Position numbers and translations under genes: made by a program
The notes under the pieces: model-generated
What the model was told of the DNA's origin: nothing
The model's database searches: none
What the model saw: only the letters and a program-made list of their open reading frames with translations
Shown: positions 58,409 through 64,000 of the stretch, piece after piece
How positions within the stretch are numbered: the first letter of the stretch is position 1
Layout: every line of letters starts with the position of its first letter
Assembly: GCA_032871835.1 (NCBI GenBank)
Contig: CM065297.1
Coordinates: 37,077,098 to 37,141,097, forward strand
Direction of reading: 5' to 3'
Source: Dipteronia dyeriana
Lineage: Eukaryota; Streptophyta; Magnoliopsida; Sapindales; Sapindaceae
Length of the DNA stretch: 64,000 bases

Positions 58409-60699
58409 AAGTAAGAACCTTGATTTTATGATTGGCTTATTTAATGACAAATCACATTGAGGATTCAATGTGTACTAGGTAGCATAGGCTTTTGATGGCA
58501 AGCGTCCAAGATCCGGTGAGCTTCAAGATGTAGTTCACTTGTGCTTATTTCTTATTGAAGAGATTTAGTTGCACACACTCATATTTCATATATTTGCATT
58601 TACAGTGATATGCAGTATTACTGTACACACACACACACACTTACATTTATTGGAGTTGTTGCAGGTGTCATCATGCATTTCATTTTTAGTTTTAATTGTC
58701 GTTGTTGTGTGTTTAATTCGAATTCCGATGTTTGATCGAATATGTCCATGCTTGCATAATGGTGTGTTTGTTTTAGTACGTTGAGTGACCATTTAAGAAG
58801 GTCTCATTCTTCTCTTGGTTTGGTTATATGGAGTAAGGTGTCTAGTTTCAAATGAGTGGATTTCAATGATTTAAATATTTTTTTAAACTGAACTTTGTAT
58901 GGTCGTATGACCATAACATTTTATACAATCTTTAAAATGAGTTTTAAGAACTTCTTTACAAACTAGAAACCCATACCTTTCCAACGTTATATTATTCATA
59001 ATATTTCATGATTGTTCGGATTGGTTTTGAAATCTCCAAAGTGACCATAAAAATAGGGCAACTCTGTTGTTGTCTGTTTCTGACCTATGGTCACTCAAAT
59101 GATCATAACTCTTTCTACAAAAATATAAATCTTGTTTCATAAATTAAAGTAGAAATTATACTTCCACACCTTTCTAACGATATACTATACGAAAGGTTTG
59201 GATGTTGTTTGGTCATGTTTTGGGTCGCTCAAATCTAAAGTTATTGTTCTATCAGGCGTGTACCGCGGTCTAGACTGCTTTTGGTGCACATGTCTAGCTA
59301 GCAGTCTTAGCAATGGTCTTGTCCAGCTGTGCCATGTTGTATGGACCGTGGCCTGGACACTTGCCTAGGCCACGGTATGCACAGCGATCCTAGCAGGATT
59401 ACGTTTTCCATGTCCAAAATGATATCGTTTTATCTAGAGCATATATATATGTTCTCTAAATCCCCAACTTATTTTAAGAGCTCAAAGAACACATTTTTAG
59501 TGAGAGAGAGAAAGCATCAAGCTTTTTTTTAACTCTCCAAACCCCAACCCATCTTAATCTTGTATTTCAAGCATCTTTTAAAGCATGGTTCTTCATTGAT
59601 TGGTAAGTAGAACCTTCATTATTGTTCATTTATTGTTCTTGCTTACCAAGACATGTCATTTAATCCTTAAGTTAGTAAATCTTCATATTTATTGTTTATC
59701 TTTTGAAGTTATGACATGTTTGGGGTTTGTATTGTGATAGCTTGCATTATTATGTCATGTTTGCCTAAATAGCTAATTAGGTCATATTGATTGCATTTGA
59801 TGATTGCATTTATTGACCATGCCATGTTTAAGGACAACTTGTGTTGAAATGGCTTTGTTTGATAACTAGATTGTAATATTGAATATCCATATCTAGTTAA
59901 GTCTTTATGCATTGCATTTAGACATTATTGTATATGCCTCATTGATTGCATTTATTGATTACAAAACTGCCCTTGATTGTTGTGACAACTTGTGTGGTTG
60001 GACTTTTATTGACAATTAGGTTGTTAGATATTATCTACATCATATTGAGTCCTTATTTGTGGGCATATAGGCATTGTTGATGACTAGGATGTTATATTGC
60101 ATTATCTACATCTAGTTAAGCATTTTGTGGTTGGTGTTACACATAATTGCATTTGAGCATAGTGTCATATATACATTTAGACCATATACTCTTCATTGAG
60201 TCAAAGTCTTATAGCTTTGGTATGAAGTTGCACAAGCAAGAGAAGTCTTGCAGCCAAGGGTGGGTTAGCAAGCAATTGATCAGGTGCCACTGTAAAAGGC
60301 CCGAGGGGTAGAGTATGAGGTGCTCACACCAAGAGTAGTAGATCAAGGGATATCACTAAGGATTGAACCAAGAGTGGTGAGTGGTAGTGGCCATAGCCTG
60401 AGGTTGTCGAGAGTAAAAGTCTGAGTATCACTTGAGGGTGTAACTTTTTACTTATATAGTGGATTTCTATGATCGAGTTTGGATCACTTAACAGCCCATG
60501 GTTTTTTTCCTGTTTGGAGGGTTTTCCATGTATACATCGTGTGTTATTTATTTTTCCGCACTTTACACTTGATGTTGTATGTTTGTTTTATTTGGTGAAT
60601 TTTGAATATTGCTTAATCAAGAAAATTGGTAATTGACTTGGTTAAAACCTATTCACCCCCCTCTAGGTTATTAGACACACACTTTTAGGGTTATTTTCA
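58409..60699 (+). repeat. 5' LTR of Sirevirus S3
   Basis: The right end TTATTTTCA precedes the PBS; 'cctattcacccccctctagg' is near the end as in S1 and S2. The left end is approximate, since the initial TG is not visible. It holds a GC-rich cassette at about 59246-59400 with 'ccgcggtc' and 'ccgtggcc' words, a TATA box at 59441-59450 and minisatellite-like remnants at 60230-60430. Confidence 0.83.
59441..59450 (+). promoter_or_regulatory. Probable TATA box of LTR S3
   Basis: ATATATATAT lies just downstream of the GC-rich cassette, as in the S1 LTRs. Confidence 0.5.
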
Positions 60700-60700
60700 A

Positions 60701-60713
60701 TTGGTATCAGAGC
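60701..60713 (+). other. Primer-binding site of Sirevirus S3
   Basis: TTGGTATCAGAGC, the canonical sequence, one base after the LTR end; followed by CGGTACCTAGACA. Confidence 0.95.
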
Positions 60714-60849
60714 CGGTACCTAGACATACTTAGGTGGTCCATGTTTCTTTTGTGTGTCTTACATTTGTTTGCAATTTTGTTTGTTGTATTCCATTTGCAT
60801 TTATCCATTTGCATTTATTCATTCACTTCACCTAAACACCATATGTGAG

Positions 60850-62082
60850 AGTGAAACATTTAGAGCGGGTATTACTGTTGTGACCTCTAAAGATGAGAGG
60901 GAGAGATATGACTCCGATGATGAGATGACTCTCGTGGTGGAGAGATTTAGGAGATTCACAAATTCTCACAAAAGAATATGAACTCCAAAGAAAATTAGGT
61001 AAAGAAGAAGACCTTGTTCAAGAAGAGTGAAGAGGACTCTTCCAAAGGTGAAGAGCATGTGCCTAACTTTACGGCCTATGGCACTTCTTATGTGGAAGAC
61101 TTTGATAAAGGCAACATGGTCTTGAATCTTGACTCTAATATAGAGGAAAGGGTTGGTGTGGCAACAAGTGACTAAGGGAAATGCCTTGATAAGGAAATTG
61201 ACTCAATTAATGAGTGTCAAGTGACTCTTCTAAAAGTTTTAAAGCTAAGTGAAGAGCTCTCCAAGAAGAATGAGACTTTGAGAATGTGGAAGATTTCCTC
61301 AGAGGAAAAGATCCGTACCCTTGAAAATGGCAAGCAAAAATGTCAATTTCAACTTCATCGATTCAAATAGACCATGGATGAGCAAATGGAAGATGTCTCT
61401 ATTCTTATCTCCAAATTGAAGACTATAGAGAAGGAGACCTCCATTAATTACTCCTTAAAGTGGAACATGGTTGATATGTCAAAGTATGAGAAGGAGATTG
61501 AAGATTGCCATCAATAGATGAAGGTAATGAAAGAAAAGCTTACCAACAAAGAAAAGTCCTTGAAGATTGTCAGGGAAAGAGTGATGAGGTGCCTTAAAGA
61601 ATTAAAGAAGGCCAAGGTCAAACAAACTCAAGCTCAAGGTAAGAGCAAAGCTTCATCCAAGAAATCCTCAACTTAAGGAAAGTCCACACAAACCCTGGCA
61701 ACGCAATCCAAGAAGAAAGGACAAGCCCTTGAGAAGTCAAACACCACCTCCAACAAGCCAACTATAAGGAAAAGAGGAGATCACATGAAGCATGACCAAC
61801 TAAGAAGGTAAGATCAACCGGCTCAACCACTTCAAAAAGCAAAACCATAAAGGTACCACCAATCAACTTAAGTTCCAAGGAGAAGTAGACTGATGCACCA
61901 TCAAAGACAACCTCATCAACATGGCGATGCTCAGATGAGATCACAATGCAATGGTATATTTTCTTTCTTTGTACCTGCTTGTCAATTTTATGGTATGATT
62001 GGTCACTTGAGACCAAATTTATTTAAATACATTAACATGTGTAGATTAAAGAGCATGAAAGAAAAGCGATTGAAAAAGAAGG
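60850..62082 (+). pseudogene. Sirevirus S3 Gag remnant
   Basis: The frame has ERYDSDDEMTLVVERFRRFT, the segment just before the first zinc knuckle in Sirevirus Gag, then a stop. Downstream, in shifted frames, come an acidic stretch (YGTSYVEDFDKGN), a coiled coil (LSEELSKKNETL, KYEKEIEDCHQ, MKEKLTNKEKSLKIVRERV) and a Lys/Ser/Thr-rich tail. The second zinc knuckle is CQFYGMIGHLRPNLFKYI; the second and last Cys are Tyr and Leu. The solo LTR is inserted just after it. The N-terminal Gag body is missing. Confidence 0.8.
62078..62082. repeat. Target-site duplication GAAGG (left)
   Basis: GAAGG is repeated at 63903-63907 on the other side of the solo LTR. Confidence 0.9.
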
Positions 62083-63902
62083 TGAAAATTCCCTTTAGAA
62101 TCCGTGTGTCTAAACCTATAGGGGGTGAATAGGTTTTAATCGAATCAATTACTGATTTTTTGATTAATCAATATTAACACAAATTACCCCGAATAAACAA
62201 GCATTCAATAAAAATAATTATGCTTAAAACAATAGCAACACACAATATTTACCTAGAAACCCTCCAAATGGGAAAAACCATGGGCTGATATGTGCGCCAC
62301 ACTCGATCCTCAAATCCACTATTGAATGAAAGTTTACAACCTAGGTTGACCTCTTGTCACACCCTCCAGTTACTAACCCTTTCACTCTACCCAACGGGGC
62401 CTTAATCGTGATTCTTGATCAACATGCTTGTACACTAACCAATTAGTCACAAGACTTAGCCTCAAAGAAGAGTCAAACACAACCTAAGTGAATATGATAA
62501 AATATTCAAACATGCAAGTAATGCTAGGCAACACTAAATGCTTATCTAGGAATTTAAGAATGTCACTAAGCACAATTCCTAGATATCAATGTCTAAATGA
62601 ATGCTCATAAAGACTTAACTAGATATAGTTATGCAACATTATATCCTAGTTATCAAACAAAGCCATTTCAACATATGTTGTCATTAAGCATGGCATGGTC
62701 ATTAAATGCAATCATCAAAATGCAATCAATATGACCTAATTAGCTAGAGGCAACAATGACCTAAATGCTAGCTATCACAAAAACCATATCAACACAAGTT
62801 GTCATTAAGCATGGCAAGGACTATAATGCAATCACAAAATGCAATCAATGAGTCCTAAACAATATCTAAATGGAAAGCATAGAGATTTGGCTAGAAAGGC
62901 AAAATGGTCACAAATCCTAGCTATCATAAAATATAAATCTCAACCAACAATCGACAACCCAAGCATGTTATAAATGCAATTAAACTCAATAACATACATT
63001 TAATGAACAATAATTGCTAAACCTAGGCATACATGTCATAAGAACGGAACAAGAAATTCTAGGGCATGTAAAGATTACCTAGTCAATGACAAACAAGAAA
63101 ATCCATGCTTGGAAGATGCTAAAAGATGCTAGATGCTCATGGATTGGAATTTGGTTGAGTTAAAATGAGTTCTTGGGAGCTCTCTCTCTCTTGGAGTCAA
63201 TTTCTCTCTCAAGAAAAACTTGGTCTCTTAAAAATAGTTTCTTAGAATCCCCAAACAGAAGAGAAGAGAAGAGAACATATATATAATGTACCTTACACGA
63301 AACGGCATCGTTTTGGACAAGGGCAACTTATTCCCGTCATGACCGTTGTGCGTGTCGAGGCCTAGGCAAGTGTCCAGACTGCAGTAGAGTGAGCGGTTTA
63401 TCGTCTGGGAATCTTTGCTTTTTAGACCGCGGTACAGGCTGTGTCCAGACCACGGTAGCGCAAGCGGTGCATCACCTGGGAAACTCCACTTGGGAGACCG
63501 CTATGCATGCAACGTGCACATGCCGCAATAGCAGTAGCATACAATGCCTGGAGAACACCGATGTGCATACCGTGGTGGAGGCAATGCACAGGGAGCGGTC
63601 TCAGCCACGGTCAATGGGAAAATCCTTTTCTAAAGGCAAACTAAATACAACAAACACCCAAGAAAAATTTGTGGCAAGGAGTCACATAATTAAGGCAATT
63701 AAGCATTCATGCAAGATGATCAAAGACATGCATAAGAGTGTGTGTGTGCACTAAAAAACTCTTCAAACAAGGTTAAGCAAGTGATTTACCTTTTGAAGCT
63801 TGAGCTGAGTCTTGAGCAATGATGGCCTAAACTACCCTTACACATTAATCCCCAAATGTGGTTGTCAATGAATTGAGCCAATCAAAAAGTGAGGAACTTA
63901 CA
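62083..63902 (-). repeat. Solo Sirevirus LTR (S3 type) in gag
   Basis: 1820 bp. On the minus strand it starts TGTAAGTTCC and ends GGGAATTTTCA. It is flanked by GAAGG and lies in reverse orientation within gag of Sirevirus S3. It contains a ~71-bp repeat with 'gaccgcggta' words (about 63345-63605) and a TATA box at 63277-63286. The long LTR with perfect duplication suggests a recent insertion followed by LTR-LTR recombination. Confidence 0.93.
63345..63605 (-). repeat. ~71-bp GC-rich tandem repeat in LTR S3
   Basis: 'ccagactgcagtag' at 63374 and 'ccagaccacggtag' at 63445 start units 71 bp apart, each followed by 'agcggt--atc-cctgggaa' and an 'agaccgc' word; a third unit is weaker. It lies upstream of the TATA box in LTR orientation. 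Confidence 0.78.
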
Positions 63903-63907
63903 GAAGG
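63903..63907. repeat. Target-site duplication GAAGG (right)
   Basis: Matches 62078-62082. Confidence 0.9.
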
Positions 63908-64000
63908 CAAGTTTGTGTGAACCTAGGGATTCTAGAAAAAAAATTATGACCATTAAAAATGAAAAAGTGGAACCTAGGTAGGTTAGAAAACATGAACCCG
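63908..64000 (+). pseudogene. Sirevirus S3 gag-protease linker (window edge)
   Basis: The text 'tgaccattaaaaatgaaaaa' to 'cctaggtaggttagaaaaca' matches 411-460 of the first Sirevirus (KKKNIAPRWIRKDEH). It is the segment just upstream of the protease, with a stop at the Trp codon. Confidence 0.7.

Larger units (their letters stand above)
58409..64000 (+). mobile_element. Sirevirus S3, 5' part (continues beyond window)
   Basis: A 5' LTR (58409-60699), a perfect primer site and a degraded gag are present. gag is split by a solo LTR of the same subfamily in reverse orientation (62083-63902), after which the sequence resumes with the segment that precedes protease. The rest lies outside the window. 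Confidence 0.82.

Noticed and set aside
60701..60713. tRNA-like sequence
   Set aside because: Only the 13-nt primer site complementary to a tRNA end is present; no cloverleaf or A/B boxes.
63389..63754. 121-codon plus-strand ORF
   Set aside because: Antisense to the solo LTR, covering its GC-rich tandem array; open because of base composition. No homology recognised.

Overview
The window is nuclear DNA from a flowering plant, most likely a eudicot, and consists almost wholly of nested, decayed LTR retrotransposons. Plant origin is shown by Sirevirus-lineage Ty1/copia elements (primer site of the TTGGTATCAGAGC type, PPT AAAGGGGGAGA, coiled-coil Gag), Tork-like copia fragments and a Tat-lineage Ty3/gypsy element with two RNase H domains. 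I see no host gene, rRNA, tRNA or CRISPR array. Every coding region is an element gene, and nearly all are broken. Element names used here (LTR-A; S1, S2, S3; C1, C2, C3; G1, G2) are local labels.

Layout: 1-401 is a piece of LTR-A. 402-6363 is a 5'-truncated Sirevirus (protease to RNase H, PPT-like cluster, intact 3' LTR). 6364-9921 is the 5' end of an opposite-strand Sirevirus (gag, PBS, LTR S2). 9922-13157 is two LTR-A pieces around an antisense copia RT fragment (C3). 13158-15886 is the 3' end of a Tat gypsy element (G2) with an antisense gene, inserted in copia C1 (15887-18740). 18741-19929 is unassigned. 19930-22580 is Sirevirus LTR material. 22581-41418 is a Tat gypsy element (G1, minus strand) with both LTRs, gag and pol, plus an intron-containing antisense gene between pol and the 3' LTR. 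G1 was later split by a solo LTR-A (31847-34254) and a deleted LTR-A element (35041-39765). 41419-45788 is an LTR-A stub and a non-coding gypsy-type element with an Athila/Tat-style PBS. 46658-47545 is a decayed plant-transposon-domain ORF. 48074-58408 is an LTR-A copy and copia C3, the latter split by a minus-strand Sirevirus (50241-57627). 58409-64000 is the 5' part of a Sirevirus (S3) whose gag is interrupted by a solo LTR (62083-63902).

How the parts relate: nesting gives relative ages. The two solo LTRs with perfect 5-bp target duplications (GTTCC, GAAGG) are among the last events. C1, C3 and the antisense genes carry many stops and are old. Domain order is conventional (gag-PR-INT-RT-RNH for copia; gag-PR-RT-RNH-aRNH-INT for G1), which is how broken pieces can be assigned. 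No autonomous element survives intact.

The strongest leads are the antisense Tat gene, present twice with the same 3' splice-site position; the Sirevirus LTRs that carry different tandem arrays at the same place just upstream of the TATA box; a 27-bp-arm palindrome at a gag-pol deletion junction; and an LTR-A element missing both LTR-internal junctions.
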